From Brucella pseudogrignonensis (GTDB taxonomy: Bacteria; Pseudomonadota; Alphaproteobacteria; Rhizobiales; Rhizobiaceae), in contig NZ_NNRM01000048.1 in the NCBI RefSeq assembly GCF_002252525.1, forward strand, positions 1 through 64,000: 64,000 nucleotides of DNA, in the 5' to 3' direction. The notes beneath the pieces were generated by a model, which worked only from the letters and a program-made list of their open reading frames with translations, made no database searches and was not told where the DNA came from. A program made the translations under genes and the position numbers. Below, one piece after another: positions 54,366 through 62,582 of this stretch (the stretch's first letter is position 1; each line of letters opens with the position of its first letter).

Positions 54366-54476
54366 AAAAAAAGAGCCGGACTAAAAAGTCCGGCTAAGTT
54401 ATGAAGGTGCCATAAAGGCAAACCTCCAGAGGGGAACACTTACCGCGCGCAATGGGAGGAGGCGCAAGCGGTAAGC
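54366..54476 (-). ncRNA. Anti-Shine-Dalgarno small RNA (alpha-r14-like)
   Basis: On the minus strand, CTTACCGC/GCGGTAAG (54468-54475 with 54439-54446) and an inner GCGC stem display CCTCCTCCC in the loop. A smaller stem-loop follows near 54407-54424, then a perfect terminator AGCCGGAC/GTCCGGCT (54374-54395) with seven T at 54366-54372. Upstream, TTGAAG and CATATG are spaced by 17 bases (to 54483), predicting a start near 54476. Size about 111 bases, motif and three-domain form fit the alpha-r14 family of Rhizobiales. Confidence 0.72.
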
Positions 54477-54482
54477 ACCTGT

Positions 54483-54511
54483 CATATGGACCGGTTGCAA
54501 CCATTCTTCAA
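54483..54511 (-). promoter_or_regulatory. Promoter of the anti-SD small RNA
   Basis: Minus strand TTGAAG (54506-54511) and CATATG (54483-54488) with a 17-base spacer, a sigma-70-like promoter placed seven bases before the first hairpin. Confidence 0.5.
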
Positions 54512-54771
54512 CCCCTGAAACGCGAAATTTTTGACCATTTCGGAAAATTCTGAAACTTTTCAGAATTTTGACTGTTTAGGGAAGCTTATTGGTCAATATT
54601 TGTTTCCGTCCGGGCTTTCAGAGTGCTCCAAATCGAAACAATCTCCTGTTGCAGTGCCGCGTCAGGTGCGACTCGTAAATCGGTCCCCCAAAGTTTTGGG
54701 ATGTATTCGCGCTGGCTGATGGCTAGGATGTTTGTGGGAACATACTGGCATCGCTGCGAACGGGAGAGTTC
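54512..54771. other. Non-coding region upstream of the 144-residue gene
   Basis: No supported gene; an open frame at 54531-54719 lacks initiation signals. A CTGAAACTTTTCAG palindrome at 54550-54563 is present. The promoter of the following gene pair should lie in the right half. Confidence 0.4.
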
Positions 54772-55206
54772 ATGGATTTGCGGCTGCTTCTACTTATGGT
54801 TATCGCCGGGATAGGTTTTGGCGTATTGGCAATTCATTTTCTGGGTGGAGGTCTAAAGCGCAGCATTCTTGCGAATGACGAAATCGTCAAAGCGCGCTTT
54901 CATGTCGACTATCCGGAAATCGCAATCAGTGAGATTTGTTATACGGAAGATCGTCGCACAGCGTTTTTCCCGTTGAGGGAGGCCGAAACGGGGATAGTTC
55001 ACGGTGTTGGCGATCGGTTTCTTACGCGATGTGTGGCAGCATCAGATGTGCTTGCCCTTGAGGAGAAGGGTGGCGCCGAACTGATATTGCACATGAAGGA
55101 TTTTACCTGGCCCAAGGCAAGGCTTCTTTTCAGTGATGCTGCAGATCGGCAAAGAGTGATAGACTGGCTTTCAGGCTCAGATGGGGAGAGGGGCCGAAAT
55201 GGATAG
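54772..55206 (+). CDS. Membrane-anchored protein of unknown function
   Basis: A 144-residue protein with one N-terminal helix (LRLLLLMVIAGIGFGVLAIHFLGG, residues 3-26, given in part) and a cytosolic or periplasmic domain of mixed strands and helices. GGGAGAG precedes the ATG. It shows no motif that I recognise; VKARFHVDYPEIAISEICYTED is its most distinctive segment. Its 3' end overlaps the sterol-desaturase-type gene by eight bases, so the two are translationally coupled and likely act together in lipid or envelope metabolism, which is inference from position. Confidence 0.7.
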   Translation: MDLRLLLLMVIAGIGFGVLAIHFLGGGLKRSILANDEIVKARFHVDYPEIAISEICYTEDRRTAFFPLREAETGIVHGVGDRFLTRCVAASDVLALEEKGGAELILHMKDFTWPKARLLFSDAADRQRVIDWLSGSDGERGRNG

Positions 55207-56143
55207 CAATCCGGTATTCTTCGATGTGACGCGTGTTGCAATCCCTCTTTATGTGCTGGGAATTTTGATTGAACTGGTGGCAATCCGCTACTGGCAGCGC
55301 AAAGGCGAATTTGAAACGCGCGATGCTTTCACAAGTCTGCTGATGGGAGCAGGCAATGTCGCGGCGGGGCTGCTGCTCGGCTTCGTTTCAGTGACGGCGC
55401 TGCTTTGGGTTTGGCAATTCCGTTTTTTCGATCTTGGGCTGCATTGGTGGGTGTTTGTAATAGCCTTCATCTTCGATGATCTGCGCTATTATTGGTATCA
55501 CCGGATTGCGCATCGCGTTCGCTGGGTTTGGGCGGAGCACGTCAACCATCATTCCAGCCAGCATTATAACCTCACAACCGCCTTGCGGCAGTCGTGGACC
55601 GGCCAGATGACCGGCATGTTCGTGCTGCAGGTGCCGTTGGTTTTGCTCGGATTTCATCCGGCGGTGATTGCCTTCGTTTATGGCTTCAATCTGATTTATC
55701 AGTTCTGGATTCACACCGAAGCGATCGACAAACTGCCGAAGCCTATCGAGTTTATCTTCAATACGCCTTCGCATCACCGTGTCCATCACGCAACCAATCC
55801 GCGTTATCTCGATGCCAATTATGCAGGCACGCTGATTATCTGGGATCGCATGTTCGGCACTTTTGTTGAAGAATTGCCCGAAGATATGCCGCGATACGGC
55901 ATTGTGAAGAATGTCGGCACATTCAATCCTGTGCGCGTGGCGTTCCATGAATGGGTTGGCATGTTCAAGGACGTGTTCTCATCCGGTCTCAGTCTTCGTC
56001 AGCGGCTGATGTATATGATTGCGCCGCCCGGCTGGAGCCATGATGGAAGCCGCAAAACCTCTGAAGATTTAAAGGCTGACTATGTGAGGCTAAACCCGTC
56101 GGAAGCAGGCAAAGCGGGATTGCCCGGAAATATTGAACGGTAA
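55199..56143 (+). CDS. Sterol desaturase / fatty acid hydroxylase family membrane enzyme
   Basis: A 314-residue di-iron membrane enzyme with about five helices. The histidine clusters are complete: HRIAHR (about 102-107), HVNHHSSQH (about 114-122) and HHRVHHATNP (about 198-207), with a further HTEA in between. These ligate two irons and activate oxygen to hydroxylate or desaturate a lipid. The substrate in Rhizobiales may be a hopanoid, ornithine lipid or fatty acid; it cannot be read from sequence. ATG at 55199 overlaps the previous gene. Confidence 0.87.
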   Translation: MDSNPVFFDVTRVAIPLYVLGILIELVAIRYWQRKGEFETRDAFTSLLMGAGNVAAGLLLGFVSVTALLWVWQFRFFDLGLHWWVFVIAFIFDDLRYYWYHRIAHRVRWVWAEHVNHHSSQHYNLTTALRQSWTGQMTGMFVLQVPLVLLGFHPAVIAFVYGFNLIYQFWIHTEAIDKLPKPIEFIFNTPSHHRVHHATNPRYLDANYAGTLIIWDRMFGTFVEELPEDMPRYGIVKNVGTFNPVRVAFHEWVGMFKDVFSSGLSLRQRLMYMIAPPGWSHDGSRKTSEDLKADYVRLNPSEAGKAGLPGNIER

Positions 56144-56302
56144 TTCGATAGCATTTCGGACGGCAGCCGAGGCTTGATAGCCGCAATTCAATACGTGAAA
56201 AGGCTTCACTATGAAGCCTTTTCAAAGGCTTACTGCACCTCCATAAAACTTGCATCCTCATCAGGACTAGCTAACTTACATCGCTGTAAGCTTCTGAAAT
56301 AG

Positions 56303-56317
56303 TTAGAATAATTCTAA
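56303..56317. promoter_or_regulatory. Irr-type iron control element (TTAGAAT-A-ATTCTAA)
   Basis: A perfect 15-base palindrome that matches the TTAGAA-N3-TTCTAA pattern of Irr (ICE) boxes in Rhizobiales. It is 252 bases before efeU, with two repeats in between. Irr acts as an activator of iron uptake or a repressor of heme genes under low iron. Confidence 0.5.
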
Positions 56318-56383
56318 AACATTCCCATGGTAGTCAACTTCATTTGGCTTGCAGTGATGCGCGCGTAGATATAGAAAGATGAC

Positions 56384-56437
56384 TAGAGCATCGGCCCAAA
56401 AAATCGGAATCGATTTTTGGAAAGCACGATGCGCGTG
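56384..56437. repeat. Dispersed palindromic repeat, family A copy 3
   Basis: GAGCATCGGCCCAAAAAATCG and CGATTTTTGG...GCACGATGCGC form an imperfect hairpin. It is joined 10 bases later by a family C copy. Confidence 0.55.
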
Positions 56438-56446
56438 TTCAATAGT

Positions 56447-56493
56447 TTAGAGCGTCTTTTGTGCGCCCAAGAGGGCGCATGGCGCTCTAATAG
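56447..56493. repeat. Dispersed palindromic repeat, family C copy 3
   Basis: TTAGAGCGTCTTTTGTGCGCCC and GGGCGCATGGCGCTCTAATAG around AAGA. Best-preserved copy of family C in the window. Confidence 0.6.
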
Positions 56494-56568
56494 ACGAAGG
56501 CTTGTGCCGGTTGTGAAGAGTGTCAATCAAGGGGCGGATTGATCACTCCGCCTTTTGGATGAAATCGA

Positions 56569-57408
56569 ATGCTCGTACCATTTCTCATCATGTTCCGCGA
56601 AGGCGTGGAAGCTGCGCTAATCGTTGGCATTATCGCGAGCTATCTGCATCAGACCGGGCGCAGCGCCTGGATGCCGGTTGTGTGGATTGGTGTCCTGCTG
56701 GCTCTGGCGATGTCGCTGGCAGTTGGCGCAATCCTTCAGCTCGTAAGCGCAGAATTTCCGCAAAAGGCGCAGGAGCTTTTCGAGGCCATTATCGGGCTCA
56801 TCGCCGTTTTCGTGCTGACGTCCATGGTTTTCTGGATGCGTAAGGCCGCCCGGTCCATCAAGGCGGAACTGCATCATTCGATTGATGCGGCGTTTGAAAC
56901 GCCCACGCATAAGGGCTTCGGCCTGATCCTGATGGTATTCTTTGCTGTGGCCCGTGAGGGGCTTGAGTCGGTCTTCTTCTTGCTTGCCGCATTCCAGCAG
57001 AGCGAGGGTGGCGCGGCACCGCTTGGTGCATTGCTCGGTGTTCTGCTTGCCGCTCTGGTTGGTTACGGGATCTATCGTGGTGGCCTGAAACTCAATCTGC
57101 GCCGCTTCTTCCGCTGGACTGGTGTGTTCATCCTGATTATCGCAGCTGGCATTCTCGCAAATTCGGTGATGGCGCTGCATGAGGCTGGCATCTGGAACCA
57201 ATTCCAGACGGTCGTGTTCGACACGAGCGAAATCCTGCCGCTCGACAGCACGCTTGGCTCGGTTCTGGCTGGTATCTTCGGCTATATCGCAACGCCGACG
57301 ATCAGCGAAGTGGTTGCCTATCTCGGCTTCCTCGTGCCTGCGCTCATTATTTTCCTGATGCCATCTTCCGCACCTGCGCAGAGCGCAGCCGCGAAGCACA
57401 CAGTTTAA
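56569..57408 (+). CDS. efeU: Iron permease of the FTR1/EfeU family
   Basis: A 279-residue membrane protein with seven helices and two REXXE iron-binding motifs: REGVE at 10-14 and REGLE at 129-133. EfeU moves ferric iron, made by oxidation of ferrous iron, across the inner membrane. It leads the efeU-efeO-efeB operon. No strong ribosome binding site is seen before the ATG, but the start matches the family. An Irr-type box lies upstream, suggesting iron control. Confidence 0.92.
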   Translation: MLVPFLIMFREGVEAALIVGIIASYLHQTGRSAWMPVVWIGVLLALAMSLAVGAILQLVSAEFPQKAQELFEAIIGLIAVFVLTSMVFWMRKAARSIKAELHHSIDAAFETPTHKGFGLILMVFFAVAREGLESVFFLLAAFQQSEGGAAPLGALLGVLLAALVGYGIYRGGLKLNLRRFFRWTGVFILIIAAGILANSVMALHEAGIWNQFQTVVFDTSEILPLDSTLGSVLAGIFGYIATPTISEVVAYLGFLVPALIIFLMPSSAPAQSAAAKHTV

Positions 57409-57423
57409 TCGAAGAGATTTTCC

Positions 57424-58611
57424 ATGACCAAGCCGCAAAGCCCAAAACCTGCTGCACCATTCTCCCGCAACCTCGTGCGAGCGATTCTGGTGCTGGCCAT
57501 TCTGCTGGTGCTGGCGGCAGGCGCTGCTTTCTATTACGCCTCGCGCGTTTCAGATAAATCGCGCCATGCAGATGGTGATGGCAAAGTGCAGATCGTGGTC
57601 AATGCGAAAAGCTGCGATCCAAATGAACTGACGGTTCCGGCTGGGCGCACGGTTTTTGAAATCGTCAACAAGTCTGACCGCTCGGTTGAATGGGAAATTC
57701 TAGACGGCGTGATGGTTCTCGAAGAGCGCGAGAATATCGCACCGGGCTTCAAGCAGACACTTTCCGCCAAGCTTTCGCCAGGCGAGTACCAGATTACTTG
57801 TGGCCTTCTTTCCAATCCGCGCGGAAAGCTGATTGTGACGCCATCGGCAAGCAGTGAAGCCGAAAAGGGTAAGATGCCGTTGACCGCTTTCCTTGGTGCG
57901 TTGGCTGAATATCAGATTTATCTCGCTACCGAAGTCGCTGAGTTCCAGAAGGCTGTTGCAACGCTTTCGGATGCCGTTTCAAGCGGCAATATTGACGCCG
58001 CACAGGCTGCTTATGCACCCGCGCGCGAAGCTTATGCCCGTATTGCTCCCGTTTCAGAAGCTTTCTCTGATCTTGATACAGCGATCAATGCGCGCGCCGA
58101 TTTCTTTGAAAAACGTGAGCAGGACCCTGCATTTGGTGGCCTGCATCGCATTGAATATGGGCTGTTTGAACAGAAGTCGCTGGACGGCTTGCAGCCCGTC
58201 GCCACAAAGCTTGTTCAGGACGCGGCTGGTCTGAAAGATCGTATCCGCGCGTTGCGTATTTCGCCTGACCGGATGCTGGCAGGCACATCATCGGCGCTCA
58301 ACCGCTTTGCGTCTACCGCTGCTGACGCAGGCGACGATCGCTACGCACACACAGATTTGCAGGTATTTGCAGGCCTTGTTGAAGGTTCCGCAAAGACGGC
58401 GGACGTATTGCGTCCGATCGTTGTAAAAGTCGATCCCAAGGCATTTGAAGGGATTGATGCTCAGGTGTCGGCCGTGAAGGCGCTGCTAAGTGCTCAGAAC
58501 GGCAAGGCATATGACACGCTTTCTACTGACGAGAAGGCGAAGATCAAGGACGGCGCGACTGCTCTCGCCGACCAGTTTTCAAAACTCCGCGATCAACTTG
58601 GAGTGGATTAA
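57424..58611 (+). CDS. efeO: Iron uptake protein EfeO (cupredoxin plus M75 domain)
   Basis: A 395-residue periplasmic protein: an N-terminal membrane segment (about 19-41) serving as signal anchor, a cupredoxin-like domain (about 57-140, with SCDPNELTVPAG and YQITCGLL), and an imelysin/peptidase M75 domain with HxxE (His241, Glu244 in LHRIEYGLF). EfeO binds ferrous iron in the periplasm and works with EfeB and EfeU. It lies 15 bases after efeU and its stop overlaps the efeB start by one base. Confidence 0.92.
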   Translation: MTKPQSPKPAAPFSRNLVRAILVLAILLVLAAGAAFYYASRVSDKSRHADGDGKVQIVVNAKSCDPNELTVPAGRTVFEIVNKSDRSVEWEILDGVMVLEERENIAPGFKQTLSAKLSPGEYQITCGLLSNPRGKLIVTPSASSEAEKGKMPLTAFLGALAEYQIYLATEVAEFQKAVATLSDAVSSGNIDAAQAAYAPAREAYARIAPVSEAFSDLDTAINARADFFEKREQDPAFGGLHRIEYGLFEQKSLDGLQPVATKLVQDAAGLKDRIRALRISPDRMLAGTSSALNRFASTAADAGDDRYAHTDLQVFAGLVEGSAKTADVLRPIVVKVDPKAFEGIDAQVSAVKALLSAQNGKAYDTLSTDEKAKIKDGATALADQFSKLRDQLGVD

Positions 58612-59951
58612 TGACCAAGAAATTTTTCAAAGACGATAGTTCTGAAACAGACAATCCAACATCGCCAACGCGCCGCGCCCTTTTGCTCGGTGCCGGTGCT
58701 ACAGGTGTCGCGAGCGTGCTTGCATCGCAGGCGGCTAACGCACGCGCCTCTAACAACGCGCTTTCATCGGAAAGCGTGACCAATGCCCCTGAAAGCGACA
58801 AGCTGCAGGAGAGCCAGCCATTTTATGGCGTGCATCAGCCCGGCATTGTGACGCCGCGCCCTGCCACTGGTCTCGTGGCCTCTTTCGATGTTCTGGCGCG
58901 GGATCGCGCGGGTCTCGAACGCATGTTCAGACTTTTGACAGAGCGCGCAGCCTTTCTCATGAAGGGTGGTGAGCCACCGGCGCTTGATCCCAAGTTTCCG
59001 CCATCCGATTCCGGCATTCTCGGGCCGACCGTAACCCCTGATAACCTGACGATCACCGTGGGGCTGGGTAGTTCGCTTTTTGATGATCGTTTTGGGCTCA
59101 AGCCGTTCAAGCCAAAGCAGTTGCAGCGCATGACGGGCTTTCCCAATGATGCATTGCAAAAAGATCTCTGCCATGGCGATCTGGTAATCCAGTTCTGCTC
59201 GAACACCGCAGACACGAATATCCATGCGCTGCGCGATATTATGAAGAACATGCCTGATCTTCTGATGGTCCGCTGGAAGCAGGAAGGTTCTGTGCCGGTG
59301 CAGCCGCCGCATTCACCGAAAGCCAAGGAAAGCGCACGCAACTTCCTCGGTTTCCGTGATGGCTCTGCCAATCCTGATGCCGCTGATGAAGCCTTGATGG
59401 ATCGCATCGTCTGGATCCAGCCCGGCAAGGATGAGCCCGAATGGGCTTCTCACGGCAATTATATGGCCGTGCGTATCATCCGCAATTTTGTCGAGCGCTG
59501 GGATCGCACGCCGCTGCAGGAACAGCAGACAATTTTTGGCCGTCACAAGGATAGCGGTGCGCCATTCGATGGCAAAACCGAAGCTGATGTGCCTGACTAT
59601 TCAAAAGATCCGGAAGGCAAAGTTACGCCGATGGATTCCCATATTCGGCTGGCCAATCCACGCGATGCCAATGCCGAACAACATCTGATTCTGCGTCGTC
59701 CGTTCAACTATTCCAATGGGGTCACGAAGTCCGGCCAGCTCGATATGGGGCTGCTGTTCATCGCTTATCAGGCCGATCTGGAAAAGGGCTTTATCACTGT
59801 TCAGAAGCGCCTCGATGGCGAGCCTCTGGAAGAGTATATCAAGCCAATCGGCGGCGGTTATTTCTTCACGCTACCCGGCGTGAAAAATCAAGATGACTTT
59901 TACGCAAGTGCTCTTTTGCAGGCGAGTGGGCCGCAGAATGCGCGTGGGTGA
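58611..59951 (+). CDS. efeB: Dye-decolorising-type heme peroxidase EfeB
   Basis: A 446-residue Tat-exported heme peroxidase. The twin-arginine signal is TRRALLLGAGATGVASV (about 22-38). The GxxDG motif, GFRDG at 247-251 with Asp250, is the DyP catalytic site, and the proximal His is in the C-terminal half (DSHIRLANP). EfeB oxidises ferrous iron or removes iron from heme in the periplasm. It overlaps efeO by one base and precedes an efeM-like gene. Confidence 0.93.
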   Translation: MTKKFFKDDSSETDNPTSPTRRALLLGAGATGVASVLASQAANARASNNALSSESVTNAPESDKLQESQPFYGVHQPGIVTPRPATGLVASFDVLARDRAGLERMFRLLTERAAFLMKGGEPPALDPKFPPSDSGILGPTVTPDNLTITVGLGSSLFDDRFGLKPFKPKQLQRMTGFPNDALQKDLCHGDLVIQFCSNTADTNIHALRDIMKNMPDLLMVRWKQEGSVPVQPPHSPKAKESARNFLGFRDGSANPDAADEALMDRIVWIQPGKDEPEWASHGNYMAVRIIRNFVERWDRTPLQEQQTIFGRHKDSGAPFDGKTEADVPDYSKDPEGKVTPMDSHIRLANPRDANAEQHLILRRPFNYSNGVTKSGQLDMGLLFIAYQADLEKGFITVQKRLDGEPLEEYIKPIGGGYFFTLPGVKNQDDFYASALLQASGPQNARG

Positions 59952-59978
59952 AGGTCTTATCACCACGGAGAGGTAAAC

Positions 59979-60806
59979 ATGAAATATCGTCTGCCATTGC
60001 TCGCGTCGGCTTGCGTCGTCGCCCTGTCTCTCAGCTTCGGTGCTGCAAAGGCCGAAGTGTCCCCACTCGATCTCGTTCAGCCAATTGCTGACTACAAGAT
60101 TTACGTGCAGGAAAATCTCGATACGCTCGTGAAAGACACCAAGGCTTTCACCGATGCGATCAAGGCTGGCGAACTGGATAAGGCGAAAGAGCTTTATCCG
60201 TCTTCACGCGTTTCCTATGAAAAAATCGAGCCAATCGCAGAGCTTTTTGCGGATCTCGATGCTTCTATCGATAGCCGTGCTGACGATCACGAAGATGCGG
60301 AGAAGTCGGAAGACTTTACCGGCTTCCATCGACTCGAATACGGCCTGTTCGCTCAGAATTCGACCGAAGGTCTCGATAAATATGCTGACAAGCTCTACGC
60401 AGATGTTGTCGAGCTGCAGAAGCGCATCAAGGACATGACCTTCCCACCTGAAAAGGTTGTTGGTGGTGCAGCAGCACTTATGGAAGAAGTTGCAGCAACC
60501 AAGATTTCCGGTGAAGAAGATCGCTACAGCCACACGGATATCTGGGATTTCCAGGCTAATGTTGATGGCTCGCAGAAGATCGTCGAACTTTTCCGTCCGC
60601 TGATCGAAAAGGAAAATCCTGAGCTTCTGAAGAAGTCGGATGCCAATTTCAAAACCGTCAACGACATTCTTGTGAAATACAAGAAGGGCGATGGTTATGA
60701 ATTATACGACAAGCTGACCGAGGAAGATCGCAAGGTCATGGCTGGTGCCATCACCACGCTGGCAGAAGATCTTTCGACACTGCGCGGTACGCTGGGTCTT
60801 AATTAA
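59979..60806 (+). CDS. EfeM-like M75-domain periplasmic protein
   Basis: A 275-residue secreted protein with signal peptide MKYRLPLLASACVVALSLS ending AKAE. It consists only of an imelysin/M75 domain with HxxE (His117, Glu120 in FHRLEYGLF), and lacks the cupredoxin part of EfeO. Such short EfeM proteins bind metal and can replace or assist EfeO. It is the fourth gene of the operon, 27 bases after efeB. The sequence is related to the second half of EfeO, suggesting an old duplication. Confidence 0.88.
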   Translation: MKYRLPLLASACVVALSLSFGAAKAEVSPLDLVQPIADYKIYVQENLDTLVKDTKAFTDAIKAGELDKAKELYPSSRVSYEKIEPIAELFADLDASIDSRADDHEDAEKSEDFTGFHRLEYGLFAQNSTEGLDKYADKLYADVVELQKRIKDMTFPPEKVVGGAAALMEEVAATKISGEEDRYSHTDIWDFQANVDGSQKIVELFRPLIEKENPELLKKSDANFKTVNDILVKYKKGDGYELYDKLTEEDRKVMAGAITTLAEDLSTLRGTLGLN

Positions 60807-60808
60807 GG

Positions 60809-60912
60809 CATTTACAGCGGTTCCATTTAAGACGGAATCGTTGGAGCCGCTGTTTGTTTTTACGCATTATCTGACGCATAACTGCTTCGCATTTTTGCTG
60901 GAAATGCTTTTA
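60809..60912 (-). repeat. Dispersed composite repeat, family B copy 3 (inverted)
   Basis: On the minus strand: AGCATTTCCAGCAAAAATGCGAA, GATAATGCG, AAAACAAACAGCGGC, CCAACGATTCCG and GGAACCGCTG. Compared with 9356 and 48710 it is inverted and its second module is complete. Confidence 0.6.
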
Positions 60913-60922
60913 AGTTGCACTG

Positions 60923-60953
60923 AAAATGGCGGGCTTGGCCCGCCATTTTTATT
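60923..60953 (+). terminator. Intrinsic terminator of the efe operon
   Basis: AAAATGGCGGGC (60923-60934) and GCCCGCCATTTTT (60938-60950) around TTG, followed by ATTT. Perfect and long. Confidence 0.88.
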
Positions 60954-61045
60954 TGTAATGTACGATACTTATAAAGAGATATTGCCCACTGCGATATCAA
61001 GCCATAGGCTGGGTTGTCTGGATTCATCGAGGAGGATTGTAAGTC

Positions 61046-62530
61046 ATGACCAAGCTGTCCCGCGCAACGCTCAAGAGCTTCAACAAAGTTGATAAGCCTG
61101 GTTATGATCTGGAGGCGCTGACACCGGGAATTGTGCATTTTGGCGTGGGTAATTTCCATCGCGCGCATCAGGCCGTTTATCTCGATGACCTGTTTGGTCT
61201 GGGGCTCGATCACGATTGGGCTTTGGTCGGCGCAGGCGTGCGGGCCAGCGACGATGCCATGCGCGATACGCTGAAAGCTCAGGATTGGCTCACCACGGTG
61301 GTCGATCAGGAAGCAGAACATTCAGAAGCGCGTGTAACTGCTTCGATGGTCGATTACGTGACTATATCGACGGATGAGGGCCGGAAGGCCTTGATGACCT
61401 ATCTTACATCGCCGGATATCCGCATCGTTTCGATGACGATCACCGAAGGCGGCTATTATATCGATCCGGCAAGCCAGCATTTTGATCCCGCGCATCCGGA
61501 TATTGTTTATGACAGCGTTCATACCGACAAGCCGAACACGGTCTTCGGCCTCATCGTGCAGGCGCTGAAACTGCGCAAGCAAGCCGAAGTTGAGCCGTTC
61601 ACGGTCATGTCCTGCGATAATATTCCCGGCAATGGCCATGTTACCGAAGATGCTGTCGTTGGCCTCGCGAAGCTCAGCGATCCGGAATTTGCGGACTGGA
61701 TTGCGGCCAATGTGGCTTTCCCGAATTCGATGGTTGATCGCATCACACCTGCAACCGGTGCGCGCGAACGTGATATCGCGCTGAACGAGTTTGAAGTTGA
61801 AGATGGCTGGCCGGTTTTCTGCGAAGGTTTCAAACAGTGGGTGGTCGAAGACAAGTTCCCGACCGGACGTCCACGGCTGCATAAAGTAGGCGTGATCTTC
61901 TCCGATCAGGTCGACGCTTATGAGCTGATGAAAATCCGTATCCTCAATGGCGGACATGCGGCGATTGCCTATCCGGGCGGGCTTCTCGACATCCATTTCG
62001 TTCATGAAGCAATGGAAAATCCTCTCATCCGGCAATATCTGGAAAAACTCACCAAGGAAGAAATCATTCCTGAGGTGCCACCAGTTCCAAATACGGTTCT
62101 TGAAGACTATCGCCTGCTTATCGACAAGCGTTTTGCCAATCCAAAGATCGGCGATACGATCCGCCGCTTGTGTCTTGACGGGTCCAACCGTCAGCCAAAA
62201 TTTATTCTGCCGACAGTTTCAGATCGCCTGGCCAAAGGTCATTCGGTCACGGGCCTTGCACTGGTATCTGCTCTCTGGTGCCGCTACTGCTATGGAACGA
62301 CGGACAGCGGTGCGGTGATCGAACCCAATGATCCGTCATGGGATCGTCTGGTAAAGCAAGCGGTGCTTGCCAAGGACGAGCCGGCGCGCTGGCTCGAAAT
62401 GACCGACATCTTCGGCGCATTAGCCAACAATCCTGCTTATATCGATGCCTTCTCGGCGGCGCTCAAGCGTATCTGGCAGGATGGTACAGCCAAAACGCTC
62501 GAACGCTATCTGGCAGATCAGACGCTATGA
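61046..62530 (+). CDS. Mannitol 2-dehydrogenase-type polyol dehydrogenase
   Basis: A 494-residue long-chain dehydrogenase. The cofactor site is at IVHFGVGNFHRAHQAVYLDDL and the K-x4-N-x2-H signature is present as Lys296, Asn301 and His304 in KIRILNGGH. It oxidises D-mannitol or a similar polyol to the ketose with NAD; D-arabinitol dehydrogenase and fructuronate reductase (UxuB) are close relatives. Length fits Pseudomonas mannitol 2-dehydrogenase (about 493). GGAGG precedes the ATG. It appears to be a single gene with no polyol transporter beside it. Confidence 0.86.
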   Translation: MTKLSRATLKSFNKVDKPGYDLEALTPGIVHFGVGNFHRAHQAVYLDDLFGLGLDHDWALVGAGVRASDDAMRDTLKAQDWLTTVVDQEAEHSEARVTASMVDYVTISTDEGRKALMTYLTSPDIRIVSMTITEGGYYIDPASQHFDPAHPDIVYDSVHTDKPNTVFGLIVQALKLRKQAEVEPFTVMSCDNIPGNGHVTEDAVVGLAKLSDPEFADWIAANVAFPNSMVDRITPATGARERDIALNEFEVEDGWPVFCEGFKQWVVEDKFPTGRPRLHKVGVIFSDQVDAYELMKIRILNGGHAAIAYPGGLLDIHFVHEAMENPLIRQYLEKLTKEEIIPEVPPVPNTVLEDYRLLIDKRFANPKIGDTIRRLCLDGSNRQPKFILPTVSDRLAKGHSVTGLALVSALWCRYCYGTTDSGAVIEPNDPSWDRLVKQAVLAKDEPARWLEMTDIFGALANNPAYIDAFSAALKRIWQDGTAKTLERYLADQTL

Positions 62531-62531
62531 A

Positions 62532-62570
62532 ATCTATCCCGAAAAGTGGAACCAGTTTTCGGGATAGACG
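62532..62570. repeat. Dispersed palindromic repeat, family A copy 4
   Basis: CTATCCCGAAAA and TTTTCGGGATAG pair almost perfectly around GTGGAACCAG. It lies between the convergent polyol dehydrogenase and putR. Confidence 0.65.
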
Positions 62571-62582
62571 TGAAGTGAACAG

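Noticed and set aside
54531-54719. A 62-codon frame after the anti-SD RNA
   Set aside because: No ribosome binding site and random-looking composition.
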